Shown here piece by piece: positions 24,802-34,807 of a stretch of DNA of 64,000 bases. The stretch lies in the NCBI RefSeq assembly GCF_013315265.1, contig NZ_JABUFE010000003.1, positions 310,001-374,000 on the forward strand, read 5' to 3'. Below the pieces are notes generated by a model that was not told the DNA's origin, did not search any database, and saw nothing but the letters and a program-made list of their open reading frames with translations. A program made the translations under genes and the position numbers. Source of the DNA: Parasulfitobacter algicola. Its GTDB lineage: Bacteria > Pseudomonadota > Alphaproteobacteria > Rhodobacterales > Rhodobacteraceae. Within the stretch, counting starts at the first letter, position 1. Each line of letters opens with the position of its first letter.

Positions 24802-25716
24802 TTGGAAAACCCAGGGTTACTGAATTGGGGCCGCATTTGTCTGGTCGCGATTATCTGGGGCGGGGCATTTATGACCGTCAAGATCGCATTGCGCGACATC
24901 GATCCGCTGACATTGGCTGCAGCCCGGGTCGTGATCGGTGCTTGTGCGCTTTATACGTTGTTAAAGCTGCGCGGTGGGCGGCTGCCTGCGCTGAATAACC
25001 GTGTGGTTTGGGGCTTTGCGATCGGGATTGGCGTGTTGTCATCGGCTTTGCCCTTTGCATTGCTAAGTTGGGGACAACAATATGTGCCATCGGCGTTTGC
25101 TGGCATGACAATGGCGGCTTTGCCGATTTTCGTGCTACCATTGGCGCATGCATTTGTACCAGGCGACCGGATGAGCACGCGCAAATCCATCGGCTTTGCG
25201 GTCGGTTTTGCAGGAACGGCCGTGTTGGTCGGCACTGGTGGCTTGGGCGAAGTTGATGGCCCATTAGAAATATGGGCGCGGTTTGCCTGTGTAGGTGCGG
25301 CATTATGCTATGCTGTGGGGTCGATTGTGACGCGTCGCTGTCCTGATGTGGATCAACTTTCCTTGTCCACAGCCGCATTGTTGACGGCAGGTATTATTTT
25401 GACGCCCATTGCGCTGATTGTGGAAGGTTTACCAGGTTCAATATCACTCAGCCCCTTGATTGCGTTGATTTATCTCGGTTTGATCCCTACGGCAGTTGCA
25501 TTCATCATCAAAGTTGCGGTGATCCGATCTGCAGGGCCAAGTTTTATGACGCTGACGAATTATCAGGTACCTGTGTGGTCAGTCTTATTTGGATTTTTGT
25601 TCCTGAACGAGGCCCTGCCGCCGCAGCTTTTTCTGGCGCTTGTATTGATTTTGTCCGGCATCGCGATTAGCCAGTGGCGTACTTTGGTAGGTCTCATATT
25701 AGGGGATAAAACCTGA
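24802..25716 (+). CDS. EamA/DMT-superfamily transporter
   Basis: 304 residues, started at a TTG with AAGG upstream; the next methionine would remove half of the first helix. It has ten predicted membrane helices in two EamA repeats: the first begins WGRICLVAIIWGGAFMTVKIAL, the second LEIWARFACVGAALCYAVGSIV. The conserved AFAGMTMAALPIFVLPLAH block is typical. These proteins usually export amino acids or metabolites; the substrate cannot be named. Convergent with the glmM operon, 10 bases apart. Confidence 0.9.
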   Translation: MENPGLLNWGRICLVAIIWGGAFMTVKIALRDIDPLTLAAARVVIGACALYTLLKLRGGRLPALNNRVVWGFAIGIGVLSSALPFALLSWGQQYVPSAFAGMTMAALPIFVLPLAHAFVPGDRMSTRKSIGFAVGFAGTAVLVGTGGLGEVDGPLEIWARFACVGAALCYAVGSIVTRRCPDVDQLSLSTAALLTAGIILTPIALIVEGLPGSISLSPLIALIYLGLIPTAVAFIIKVAVIRSAGPSFMTLTNYQVPVWSVLFGFLFLNEALPPQLFLALVLILSGIAISQWRTLVGLILGDKT

Positions 25717-25726
25717 AAACCGGGAC

Positions 25727-27064
25727 CTAAACCGCCGCTTCGACTTCGGCCACGATGCCATTGACGACGCTGTTTAGCATGGCTTCATCTTCGCATTCTG
25801 CCATTACGCGGATCAGGGGTTCGGTGCCTGATTTGCGGATCAATAGACGGCCTTTGTCTTTCAGATCAGCTTCGGCCTGTGCGATGGATGCTTGCACGGC
25901 AGCCGATTGCATGGGGTCGGTTCCATCATATCGAACATTTTTAAGTAGTTGCGGAACACGGTCGAAATTCTGTGTTAGGCGGCCGGCAGGCATTCCTGTG
26001 CGCACCATTTCGGCCAGAAACTGCAAACCTGCGATCAGGCCGTCGCCTGTTGTGGCGTAATCGGTCATGACGATGTGGCCGGACTGTTCCCCGCCCAGGT
26101 TCCAGCCGCCCCGGCGCATTGCCTCGACCACATAGCGGTCGCCGACGGGCGTGCGCTCCAGCCGCAGGTTCTTGGCGTCCAGAAACCGTTCAAGACCCAG
26201 ATTGGACATAACGGTCGCAACCAGTGTATCGCCCTTTAACTTGCCCTCGGTGGCCCATTTTGCGGCCAAAAGCGCCATGATCTGATCGCCGTCTGCCACG
26301 TGACCGGTTTCATCCAAGATCATCACGCGGTCTGCGTCGCCGTCCAAGCAAATGCCCACATGTGCGCCATGGCTGATGATAGTTTCAGCAGCGGTTTGCG
26401 GCGCGGTCGATCCGCATCCATCGTTAATATTAAAGCCATTTGGGGCAGTGCCTACGGGGATCACATCAGCGCCCAATTCCCAAAGCACTTCGGGCGCGGT
26501 TTTATAGGCAGCACCGTTTGCGCAATCTATGACGACCTTCAGGCCATCCAAACGCACGCCAGGCACCGTGGATTTGACCCGCTCATTATACCTGAACCGC
26601 CCGTCATAGACGTGTTTGGCGCGCCCGATGTTTTGCGATTTCGCAGGCGCCACGCCTTCGTGCAGCAGGCGTTCGATTTCGGCTTCGGCGTCGTCGCTTA
26701 ACTTGAACCCATCGGGGCCGAAAAATTTGATGCCGTTGTCGTGGTGTGGGTTGTGACTGGCCGAGATCATGACACCCACATCGGCGCGCATGGATGGTGT
26801 CAAAAATCCAACGGCAGGGGTTGGAACAGGACCAAGCAACAGCACATTCATACCGGTTGAGGTAAAGCCAGCGGTCAGTGCGTTTTCAAACATGTATCCC
26901 GACAAGCGCGTATCTTTCCCGATAACAACACGGTGTGCGCGGCTGTCGTCACGGCGAAAAAACCGGCCAGCCGCCGCACCAAGACGCAGGGCCATATCAG
27001 CGGTCATGGGGTGACTGTTGGCTTCGCCGCGCACACCATCTGTACCGAAAAGTTTGCGTGTCAT
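25727..27064 (-). CDS. glmM: Phosphoglucosamine mutase
   Basis: 445 residues. It converts glucosamine-6-phosphate to glucosamine-1-phosphate for UDP-GlcNAc, feeding peptidoglycan and lipid A. N-terminal [13 protein letters not shown], catalytic phosphoserine loop [17 protein letters not shown], metal-binding CLDGDADRV, and the C-terminal phosphate site [12 protein letters not shown] are all present. It overlaps folP by 4 bases as third gene of folB-folP-glmM, a common alphaproteobacterial arrangement. Confidence 0.97.
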   Translation of the reverse strand: MTRKLFGTDGVRGEANSHPMTADMALRLGAAAGRFFRRDDSRAHRVVIGKDTRLSGYMFENALTAGFTSTGMNVLLLGPVPTPAVGFLTPSMRADVGVMISASHNPHHDNGIKFFGPDGFKLSDDAEAEIERLLHEGVAPAKSQNIGRAKHVYDGRFRYNERVKSTVPGVRLDGLKVVIDCANGAAYKTAPEVLWELGADVIPVGTAPNGFNINDGCGSTAPQTAAETIISHGAHVGICLDGDADRVMILDETGHVADGDQIMALLAAKWATEGKLKGDTLVATVMSNLGLERFLDAKNLRLERTPVGDRYVVEAMRRGGWNLGGEQSGHIVMTDYATTGDGLIAGLQFLAEMVRTGMPAGRLTQNFDRVPQLLKNVRYDGTDPMQSAAVQASIAQAEADLKDKGRLLIRKSGTEPLIRVMAECEDEAMLNSVVNGIVAEVEAAV

Positions 27065-28071
27065 GGGGGGCCCTCTAGAATGGCTTTGCTAAGTGCAAAG
27101 GCTTGTTTTATGGGTTTGATATCATGGACACGGTGCAGTTGCACGCCCTGAGCAATCGCATGAAGGCTGACGGCCAATGTTCCGGGCATCCGATCATGCG
27201 CGTCGGGAACATCCGCAATCGTACCGATAAAGCGCTTACGGGATGCGCCCAACAAGATGAGGCATCCAAGACCGTGAAAAAGGGACAAACCGCGTAAGAG
27301 CTTCAGATTGTGATCCAGCGTTTTGCCAAATCCTATGCCAGGATCGACTATGATCTGGGTGCGGGCGATACCAGCGTTTTCGGCAATAGCGATACGATTT
27401 GACAGAAAATCATATACATCCAGCAGGACATCGTCATAGACCGGGTTATCTTGCATCGTTTCAGGATCGCCTTGCGCATGCATCAGACAAATAGGCGCAT
27501 TCGCGTGGGCAGCGGTGGCTGCAATCGTGGGATCGAAAGACATCGCAGACACGTCATTGATCAGATTGACGCCTGCATCAACGGCAGCGTGCGCCACTGT
27601 GGATTTGCGCGTATCAATGGAAATCGGGATGCGGCTTTTGGCGCGCAGGGCCTGTATGATCGGAATGGTCCGGGCGATTTCTTCGGTCACTGTGACTTCG
27701 GCCGCACCAGGGCGTGTACTTTCACCACCAATGTCAATGATGTCGGCCCCGTTGGCCTGCATCTGGTGGGCATGCTGAAGGGCGATGTCAAAAGTATCGA
27801 ATTTGCCGCCGTCCGAAAAGCTGTCAGGCGTGGTGTTCAGTACCCCCATAAGCCGTGGTTCATCAAAGTTTAATTCAGCAACAGATGCGCGCGGGGCACA
27901 TATCGCGTGAATGATAGCATCAGGAATTTCAGTGACCGGAACAATGTCACTTGGCCGTTCACGTTCGATACGTTCGGCGTGTGTGAACCACGACCAGCCA
28001 TCTGCGATCTTTTGTGCATTTTGCGGAATCATCAGCCCGGTTTGGGCAAGTGGGCGATAATAGCATGTCAT
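27061..28071 (-). CDS. folP: Dihydropteroate synthase
   Basis: 336 residues. It joins p-aminobenzoate to the pterin diphosphate in folate synthesis and is the sulfonamide target. Core motifs: [72 protein letters not shown] and [11 protein letters not shown]. About 65 residues precede the catalytic domain, a feature of alphaproteobacterial forms. Nine bases follow folB, and it overlaps glmM by 4 bases. Confidence 0.97.
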   Translation of the reverse strand: MTCYYRPLAQTGLMIPQNAQKIADGWSWFTHAERIERERPSDIVPVTEIPDAIIHAICAPRASVAELNFDEPRLMGVLNTTPDSFSDGGKFDTFDIALQHAHQMQANGADIIDIGGESTRPGAAEVTVTEEIARTIPIIQALRAKSRIPISIDTRKSTVAHAAVDAGVNLINDVSAMSFDPTIAATAAHANAPICLMHAQGDPETMQDNPVYDDVLLDVYDFLSNRIAIAENAGIARTQIIVDPGIGFGKTLDHNLKLLRGLSLFHGLGCLILLGASRKRFIGTIADVPDAHDRMPGTLAVSLHAIAQGVQLHRVHDIKPIKQAFALSKAILEGPP

Positions 28072-28080
28072 GGGCGCTTA

Positions 28081-28998
28081 TCAGTCCTGACGGCCTTCTT
28101 CGCTTGGCATAAGAGCGATGGATCGGATCGGTCCTGTGGCAGTATCGATGATCATCATTTTTTGCGCATGGATGTGGTGTGCGAACCATTGGCTAAGGGC
28201 GAAGGCATCTGACGCAGGCGTATCAGGGCCGTCGACAGCATCAAGAATGATCTTGGACGGGGCCCATACAGACATCTGGTTGTTTTTCATTGACCAATCC
28301 AATTCTGTCATCGTTTCGACGACAACACATCGATGATCAAAACCTGCCAGAACCCAGGCATTTTGTTCAATGGCCAGCAGATCAATGCGACGTTGGGCGG
28401 CAGGGGCCTTGGATTGTGGCGCGGGTTGATCTGCGGACCCCACGCAAAAGATAACGGGATCGCCCGTCTGTTCCAATTCGTCAATCCAGCGGGTTAGTCG
28501 GTCGCTGGTGATTGCGGTGTTCGATAAAAAGACGATAATTGGGTGGGGCGCGACTTCTGCCACCTCATCAACCGACCCTAGGGCGCGTGAACGCACAATT
28601 TCGACCCCAAGGGCATAGGGGCCACGGTCCAGTTTTTCGATCCGGATAAAGGCTCGCATAGCCTGTGGTTCCAGCAAAATTCTGTCAGCCACGCGTTCGG
28701 CTAGTGTTTCAAGCAGGTTCAGACGTTCTGCCGCAAGTTCCAAGCTGACCGCTTCGGTAATGCGGTCATACGACAGGATGCGATCCACATCATCATCAAT
28801 CGGACCTGTTAGCGGCGTAACTTCGACCACAATGTTAAAACAAACCCGTTGGGTCGTGCCACGTTCAGCCTGAAAGGCACCGATTTCCACGTCGACCACG
28901 TGATCGCGCACGGAAATACGATCAAGGGGATCATCCGTGCTGGTCGCAGCAGAGCGCTCAGATGGATGTGCAAAAGCCAGATGAATGTCTTGCGTCAT
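28081..28998 (-). CDS. folB: Dihydroneopterin aldolase with long C-terminal extension
   Basis: 305 residues, against about 120 for stand-alone FolB. Residues about 28-135 are the aldolase/epimerase domain: DRISVRDHVVDVEIGAF, then SYDRITEAVSLELAAERLNLLETLAERVADRIL and IRIEKLDRGPYALGVEI. The remaining 170 residues have alternating hydrophobic strands (HPIIVFLSNTAI, DPVIFCVG, WVLAGFDHRCVVVET) and no catalytic motif I recognise. First gene of the folB-folP-glmM operon. Confidence 0.88.
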   Translation of the reverse strand: MTQDIHLAFAHPSERSAATSTDDPLDRISVRDHVVDVEIGAFQAERGTTQRVCFNIVVEVTPLTGPIDDDVDRILSYDRITEAVSLELAAERLNLLETLAERVADRILLEPQAMRAFIRIEKLDRGPYALGVEIVRSRALGSVDEVAEVAPHPIIVFLSNTAITSDRLTRWIDELEQTGDPVIFCVGSADQPAPQSKAPAAQRRIDLLAIEQNAWVLAGFDHRCVVVETMTELDWSMKNNQMSVWAPSKIILDAVDGPDTPASDAFALSQWFAHHIHAQKMMIIDTATGPIRSIALMPSEEGRQD

Positions 28999-29058
28999 AA
29001 GGTGGCCTCCGACCGATGGTATAGCCGGAACGCCATGTCGCGAACAGCAAAACCTGAC

Positions 29059-29724
29059 TTAGCGCTGAGCAGTTTGATAGCTTTGTCTATAGAAGTGATG
29101 AAAGCCGATCGTCGTGGTGCGCGGATACACATTGGACCAATGCGGACGAACCGCTTTGGTGTGATAATGCGTGGCCCCTTGTGTCAAGTTCTTGGGGGCG
29201 GTGCCATTCAGCATCATCATGGCGATCTTTCCGACACGTTCAAACGCGCGCGGCTCACCGATCACCTCATTTTTGCCATCACAGGTATAGCTGAACTGAC
29301 ACGCATGTTTGCGGCCTGTTCCCTGATTGATCACGCCACAGACTGATGCGGGATATTTGCGGTTGGAAACACGGTTCAAAATAACCTCGGCCACGGCAAA
29401 CTGGCCTTTTACGCTTTCGCCGCGGGCTTCAAAATAAAGCGCCTCGGCCAGACAACGCCATTCTTTGTCGCCTTTTACAACGGGTTGGGATGCCAGCCAT
29501 TGCTTTGTATATTGGATGTTGGACGTCTTCGTATTCGATGATGGCTTAACGGCCGATAAGTCATGGATCCGGTCCGGGTCCATCATATCAATGACAAAAT
29601 GTTCGTTATTCATCAGTGACGACAGTTGAATTTCGGATTGGTCTGAAATGGATTCGTTTGAATAAGCACTCAGTGGCAAAATACCAATAAAAATACCAAT
29701 CCCCAAAGAGATAAAATTCTTCAT
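29059..29724 (-). CDS. Cell wall hydrolase, SleB/CwlJ (Hydrolase_2) family
   Basis: 221 residues. A Sec signal peptide (about residues 1-22) precedes a linker and, from residue about 85, the SleB-type domain: CLAEALYFEARGESVKGQFAVAEVILNRV with the catalytic glutamate in YFEARGE, then YPASVCGVINQG and CQFSYTCDG. It is probably a periplasmic lytic transglycosylase acting on peptidoglycan. The region on both sides (28999-29058 and 29725-29879) is AT-richer. Confidence 0.9.
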   Translation of the reverse strand: MKNFISLGIGIFIGILPLSAYSNESISDQSEIQLSSLMNNEHFVIDMMDPDRIHDLSAVKPSSNTKTSNIQYTKQWLASQPVVKGDKEWRCLAEALYFEARGESVKGQFAVAEVILNRVSNRKYPASVCGVINQGTGRKHACQFSYTCDGKNEVIGEPRAFERVGKIAMMMLNGTAPKNLTQGATHYHTKAVRPHWSNVYPRTTTIGFHHFYRQSYQTAQR

Positions 29725-29879
29725 ATTAAATCACCCAGTCTTTTGGCAGCGCGGGAATTATTCCGCAAGTGCCGCGCATTTACGCTATGGTTTCCGTTTC
29801 GTCCAGTCTGGAATCCGTTACTGTAACAAACTGAAACGTTGATCGCCGCGTCTTTAGCGGGACAATGTTTCTATTTGGT

Positions 29880-32420
29880 TCATTTGTCCCGCAATGCAAG
29901 CTGGGCTGCGGCAAGCCGCGCAACAGGTACACGAAAAGGGGAACATGATACGTAATCATACCCTGCTTTTCGGCAAAAATCGATGGATGCTGGCGTACCA
30001 CCATGTTCACCGCAGATAGACAGAACAATATCAGGTTTGACAGATCGGCCGCGACTGGCGCCGATTTCCAGTAATTCACCAACGCCGTCCAGATCCATCA
30101 CGTGAAATGGATCTTCGGGATAAACGCCCTGTTGGACATATGCTGCCATAAATCGCCCCGCATCATCGCGCGACAGGCCATAGGTCATCTGTGTCAGATC
30201 ATTTGTCCCAAAGCTAAGAAAAGCAGAATGCTGGGCAATGTCTGCCGCCCGAAGTGCCGCACGGGGTGTTTCGACCATGACGCCAAGGCGATAATCGAAA
30301 CTGGCACCAAGTTCAGTGCGTACGGCAGCGGCAACCGCATCAATGCGCGTTTTAACCAGCTCAACTTCGCGTTTTGCCGTGACCAGCGGGATCATGATTT
30401 CTGGCACAATCGCTTGACCACCTTTGCTGGCTTCCACTGTGGCTTCAAATATGGCGCGGGCCTGCATATCGTAAATTTCAGGTACAGTGATGCCCAACCG
30501 CACGCCGCGCATACCCAGCATCGGGTTGAATTCTGACATTTCTTCGACCCGTGCGGTCACGTCCGACATTGGCAGATCAAGCGCTTCGGCCAGTTCGCGC
30601 AGGCCTTCGCGCGAGCTTGGCAGAAATTCATGCAAGGGTGGATCAAACAGGCGAATACAAACCGGCATACCCTGCATTATATCGAAAAGCTGCACAAAAT
30701 CGGCGCGCTGCATGGGCAGCAATCGTTCCAATGATGCGCGTCTGTCTTGGGGGCGATCTGCAAAAATCATTTCCCGCATAACAATCAGACGGTCTGTTTC
30801 GAAAAACATATGTTCGGTTCGACACAGACCAATACCCTCGGCTGCAAAGTTGCGCGCGGTTTGGGCATCGGCCGGTGTATCAGCATTCGCGCGCACCCCG
30901 ATATCGCGATACGTATCGGCCCAGCCCAGCAATTTCTGAAAGCTGTCGTCCAGCCCGGCCTCGACCATTTGGGGTGCGCCTGCCAGAACCTGACCGCGGG
31001 TTCCGTCAATCGTCAGAATATCGCCTTCTTGAAACAGGCGCCCATCTGAACCGATCAGCGTTTTGGTACGTGTGTTCAACTTGATATCCGTCGCCCCGAC
31101 AATACACGGCAACCCAAGACCGCGTCCGATCACAGCGGCGTGGCTTGTCATGCCGCCACGTTCGGTCAGAACACCCTGCGCTGCGTGCATGCCGCGGATA
31201 TCTTCGGGCGTGGTTTCGCGGCGCACAAGGATACAGGGTTCTTCGCGGGCCGCACAGGCCTGGGCGTCGGCGGCAGAAAAGACCAGCTTGCCGCTGGCAG
31301 CGCCAGGGCTGGCCGCAATGCCGTGACCGATACAATCCCGAATGGCTGTATCATCGACTTGACGGTGCAAAAGTTCGTTCAATGCCGACGGTTCAATCCG
31401 CAAAATCGCATCTTGAGTCGAAATAATGTTATCTTCGGCCAGATCTACAGCAATACGAACGGCCGCGCGTGATGAGCGGGGCAGGCGGACCGCATCCAGA
31501 ATATGCAGATTGCCGTTTTCAATCGTAAATTCGACCTGCATTTCTTCGCGCAAACGCTGACGGCATTTATGACCGCAGGTGATCAGTTCTTCGAAAGCGG
31601 CGGGCGTCAGATCTTCCAGCGATGGGCCGCGCTTGTCTTTGGTGATGTAAATCGCCTTGCTGCCTGCTGACAACGCATCGCGGCCCTGACTTTGGCTTAG
31701 ATAGCGACCTGCGATTTTTGCCAAACCCGTCGTGGCATCGGCAAATTGAATAACGCCTGACCCGCTTTCGCCGGCCCCCAGCCCCAAAGCCATTTGCTGC
31801 ACGACCAAACCCAGTCCCGCATCCGCCGGCGCCCCTTTGGCCTGGCGCAGCAGACGGGCGCTTGTGCCTTCCCAGGCGCGAGCCATGGATCTTAGGACCT
31901 CGGCCAATTGCTGATTGGGGTCCTGTGGAAACGGCTCATAGGTTTCATCTTCGTATGCGGCCAGGGCCAGTTGTGCGGCGTCAGAATTTGATTTTTCCGG
32001 GAATTCAAATGCTTCGGCATCAAGTCGCGCGACATGAACCGCATAGGATTGAATAAAACGCAGATAAAGCCGACTGGCCGCCCCATGACCGATTTTGTTA
32101 CATAAGATGTCGTAAAGCGCGTTGTTCATGCCGATGTTCAAAATCGCACCGGGTCCACCCCAGTCAGGATCTTGCGAACTTGGACGCACCGATACCAATG
32201 GAAATTTTCCAAAAGGGGCCATCATTCCGGCGATATCGGGCAACTGACCTGCGGCGATAGCGTGAACCGCGGCAAAGGACAAAGCGACAGTTTTGGGCAC
32301 AGGCATATCCAGGCGGATCAACCGCTGAAGACACTTCGCGCGTCCGCCATATTGATCGTTCGAGATCGAAGCCGTGGGCGTGATCAGCGTGAAGTCTTTG
32401 AAATTGCTATGTTTCTGCAC
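29880..32420 (-). CDS. ppdK: Pyruvate, phosphate dikinase
   Basis: 846 residues from a GTG start with AAGGA upstream. It interconverts pyruvate + ATP + Pi and PEP + AMP + PPi. Present are the swivelling histidine domain (TERGGMTSHAAVIGRGLGLPCIVG) and the PEP/pyruvate barrel (GIGLCRTEHMFFE, LSFGTNDLTQMTYGLSRDD, catalytic Cys in SICGEHGGTPASIDFC, SCSPFRVPVARLAAAQ). The N-terminal ATP-grasp part is more divergent (VSVRPSSQDPDWGGPGAILNIG where family members usually read ..MPGMMDTILNLG). Follows glyS on the same strand after two strong hairpins. Confidence 0.9.
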   Translation of the reverse strand: MQKHSNFKDFTLITPTASISNDQYGGRAKCLQRLIRLDMPVPKTVALSFAAVHAIAAGQLPDIAGMMAPFGKFPLVSVRPSSQDPDWGGPGAILNIGMNNALYDILCNKIGHGAASRLYLRFIQSYAVHVARLDAEAFEFPEKSNSDAAQLALAAYEDETYEPFPQDPNQQLAEVLRSMARAWEGTSARLLRQAKGAPADAGLGLVVQQMALGLGAGESGSGVIQFADATTGLAKIAGRYLSQSQGRDALSAGSKAIYITKDKRGPSLEDLTPAAFEELITCGHKCRQRLREEMQVEFTIENGNLHILDAVRLPRSSRAAVRIAVDLAEDNIISTQDAILRIEPSALNELLHRQVDDTAIRDCIGHGIAASPGAASGKLVFSAADAQACAAREEPCILVRRETTPEDIRGMHAAQGVLTERGGMTSHAAVIGRGLGLPCIVGATDIKLNTRTKTLIGSDGRLFQEGDILTIDGTRGQVLAGAPQMVEAGLDDSFQKLLGWADTYRDIGVRANADTPADAQTARNFAAEGIGLCRTEHMFFETDRLIVMREMIFADRPQDRRASLERLLPMQRADFVQLFDIMQGMPVCIRLFDPPLHEFLPSSREGLRELAEALDLPMSDVTARVEEMSEFNPMLGMRGVRLGITVPEIYDMQARAIFEATVEASKGGQAIVPEIMIPLVTAKREVELVKTRIDAVAAAVRTELGASFDYRLGVMVETPRAALRAADIAQHSAFLSFGTNDLTQMTYGLSRDDAGRFMAAYVQQGVYPEDPFHVMDLDGVGELLEIGASRGRSVKPDIVLSICGEHGGTPASIDFCRKAGYDYVSCSPFRVPVARLAAAQLALRDK

Positions 32421-32492
32421 TGCGGCATATCCTTGTCATGGGTGCAGCATAAATGTTCCGCGATCTCATACAAGAAAAAGCTGGTCGTATGG

Positions 32493-32524
32493 GCGAAGAT
32501 GCCCCAGCCAAGGGGCATCTTCGC
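32493..32524. repeat. Perfect 13-bp inverted repeat with 6-base loop
   Basis: GCGAAGATGCCCC and its exact complement GGGGCATCTTCGC flank AGCCAA. No T-run follows on either strand. It lies between glyS and ppdK and may shape or stabilise the message. Confidence 0.7.
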
Positions 32525-32526
32525 AC

Positions 32527-32589
32527 CGCTCATCAGGCCCTGTGCCGGGCCTTTTTCGCGAAGAAAGCCCGGACAGGGCTTGATAAGCG
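32527..32589 (-). terminator. Long imperfect palindrome made of two inverted copies of a 32-base repeat
   Basis: Positions 32558-32589 hold a 32-base unit, read from the minus strand as CGCTTATCAAGCCCTGTCC then GGGCTTTCTTCGC, in which AGCCC-TGTCC-GGGCT plus TTTCTTC is terminator-like. Positions 32527-32560 hold a diverged inverted copy, so the whole can fold into one long hairpin. It begins 4 bases after the glyS stop. The same unit occurs after the SDR gene at 50269-50300 with 30 of 32 bases identical. Confidence 0.6.
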
Positions 32590-32593
32590 ATGG

Positions 32594-34807
32594 TTAGCCG
32601 TCGATGCGCGTCAGATCGGCGACGCTTAGGCAAATGGTGCGAATACGGCTGAGCAGGTTCAGCCGATTGCGGCGCAGGATTTCACTTTCGTCATTCACCT
32701 GGACGGCCTCAAAAAACGCATCAATCGGTGCGCGCAGGGCGGCCATGGCGGTCATCGCGGTTTCGAAATCCTCGGCGTCCATGGCGGGTGTGATCTTGGT
32801 GTCGGCGGCATCAAGGGCCGTAAACAGCGCCTTTTCTTCATCCATTTCCGCAAATTTGATATCCGCACCGTATGAATATTCAACGCCATCCTTGTCTTCG
32901 GCTTGCGTCAGAATATTATTCGCCCGCTTGAACCCCTGCAGCAGATTTTCCCCATCGTCGGTTTTCAGGAACGCGCTAAGCGCCCTGGCCCGTTTGACAA
33001 GAAGGGTAAGATCGTCATTGCCGGGCATCGAGATACAGGCGTCGATGACGTCGTGGCGGATACCTTCGTCACGCAGGTGGACTTTGAGGCGGTCGTGGAT
33101 GAAGGCGAGGAGGTCGGCTGCATCCGCGCGGAAGACGTCCCACAGTATTTCGTTATCCTCATAGTCATTACCATCCTCAGTTTGTCCGCTTCCGGTAACT
33201 TCTAAATATTTTTCATGTATTTCTGGGTTTGATTTAAGTGATGCAGGTGACACTTGGCCGTAGTGAACTGATAGGACGATTGTTTTTTCCAGCCAGTTAT
33301 CTAAGATCTTTAACAAAGGAGCAGTAATGCTATTTTCAAATACCAACCGAATGACACCCAAAGCCGCGCGTCTCAGCGCATAAGGATCCTTACTTCCCGT
33401 CGGCTTATCATCAATCGCCCAAAATCCGGTCAGAGTGTCGATCTTATCGGCCAACGCCACGGCCACCGATACCGGATCGGTGGGGACATCATCCGATGGA
33501 CCAAGGGGGCTGTAATGGTGTTCTGCGGCTGCTGCGATATTGTCGCTTTTGCCAGCGGCCTGCAGGTAATAGCGGCCCATAACCCCTTGAAGTTCCGGGA
33601 ATTCATAGACCATTTCGGATGCCAGATCGGCCTTGGCGAACCGGGCGGCTTCTTCTGCCTGATCCGCATTCGCCCCAACAAGCGGCGCGATTTCGCGGGC
33701 AAGGGCGGCGATGCGGTTGATCCGGTCGCCCTGTGATCCCAATTTGTTGTGGAATGTCACATTGGCCAGGCTGTCCAGCCACGGCTGCATGTCGGCCTTG
33801 GCCACGCGCAGGTCGTTTTCCCAAAAGAACTTTGCGTCGGCCAAACGGGCGCTGAGCACCTTTTCATTACCCGCCAGAATGGTCGCGCCATTGTCAGTGG
33901 TTTCACGGTTCGCCACGGTTACGAATTTCACGATCTTGCCCGATTTCGGATCACGGACGGAAAAGAATTTCTGATGCTCTTTCATCGAGGTTTGCAAAAC
34001 CTCGGGGGGTAGGTCCAGATAATCGGTGCCGATCTTGCCCATCAGAACGACGGGCCATTCGACCAGCCCTGCGACTTCGGCCAGCAGGCCCTTGTCCTCA
34101 ACCACTTCAAGTCCTTGCGCAAAGGCCATATTGGTGGCGTCGTGCCAGATTTGATCAGCACGCTCAGCGGCATCCAGCACTACATGGGCGCGTTTCAGCT
34201 TGGTCTCGTAATCCTCGAACGAAGTGACTTTGATCGCGCCTTTCGACATAAATCGGTGACCCTGCGTGACATCGCCAGAGTGGATATCGTCAACCTGAAA
34301 CGGCACAATCTGCGCGCCATCCTCCGCATACAAAATGCACAGGATCGACTGCAATGGCCGCACCCACCGCAATGTACCTGCGCCCCACCGCATGGATTTT
34401 GGCCATGGGAAATTGCGGATCGTGTCTTCCAGCAGCTCGGCCACGATATCGGCTACGGGGCGGCCCGGTTTTTCGATTATGGCAAAATACACCTGGCCTT
34501 TTTTGTCATCACGCACCTGCAACTGATCTTTGGTCAAGCCTGCGCCGCGCAGGAACCCGTCGATTGCCTTTTCGGGCGCATCTGTGCGCGGGCCTTTGCG
34601 TTCTTCGCGGATCGTCGGGCTTTCCGCCGTCAGGCCCGATACTGTCAGCGTCAGCCGTCGCGGCGTGGCAAAAGCGCGTGCGCCGGCATAGGTCAGCCCA
34701 GCCTCGACCAGACCGTCAGTCATGCGTTTTTGCAGGTCGCTTGCGGCCTTGGCCTGCATGCGCGCGGGGATTTCTTCTGAGAACAGCTCAATCAGCAGGT
34801 CGGGCAT
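32594..34807 (-). CDS. glyS: Glycyl-tRNA synthetase beta subunit
   Basis: 737 residues. With GlyQ it forms the bacterial alpha2beta2 glycyl-tRNA synthetase; the beta subunit binds and recognises the tRNA. Family landmarks: N-terminal DLLIELFSEEIPARMQ, FxTPRRL, the AGNEKVLSARLADAKFFWENDL block, GLVEWPVVLMG, and the C-terminal anticodon-binding region with RRAALGVIRL and FFEAVQVNDE. Internal and C-terminal sequence is intact. The gene abuts the DUF6446-like gene upstream. Confidence 0.97.
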   Translation of the reverse strand: MPDLLIELFSEEIPARMQAKAASDLQKRMTDGLVEAGLTYAGARAFATPRRLTLTVSGLTAESPTIREERKGPRTDAPEKAIDGFLRGAGLTKDQLQVRDDKKGQVYFAIIEKPGRPVADIVAELLEDTIRNFPWPKSMRWGAGTLRWVRPLQSILCILYAEDGAQIVPFQVDDIHSGDVTQGHRFMSKGAIKVTSFEDYETKLKRAHVVLDAAERADQIWHDATNMAFAQGLEVVEDKGLLAEVAGLVEWPVVLMGKIGTDYLDLPPEVLQTSMKEHQKFFSVRDPKSGKIVKFVTVANRETTDNGATILAGNEKVLSARLADAKFFWENDLRVAKADMQPWLDSLANVTFHNKLGSQGDRINRIAALAREIAPLVGANADQAEEAARFAKADLASEMVYEFPELQGVMGRYYLQAAGKSDNIAAAAEHHYSPLGPSDDVPTDPVSVAVALADKIDTLTGFWAIDDKPTGSKDPYALRRAALGVIRLVFENSITAPLLKILDNWLEKTIVLSVHYGQVSPASLKSNPEIHEKYLEVTGSGQTEDGNDYEDNEILWDVFRADAADLLAFIHDRLKVHLRDEGIRHDVIDACISMPGNDDLTLLVKRARALSAFLKTDDGENLLQGFKRANNILTQAEDKDGVEYSYGADIKFAEMDEEKALFTALDAADTKITPAMDAEDFETAMTAMAALRAPIDAFFEAVQVNDESEILRRNRLNLLSRIRTICLSVADLTRIDG

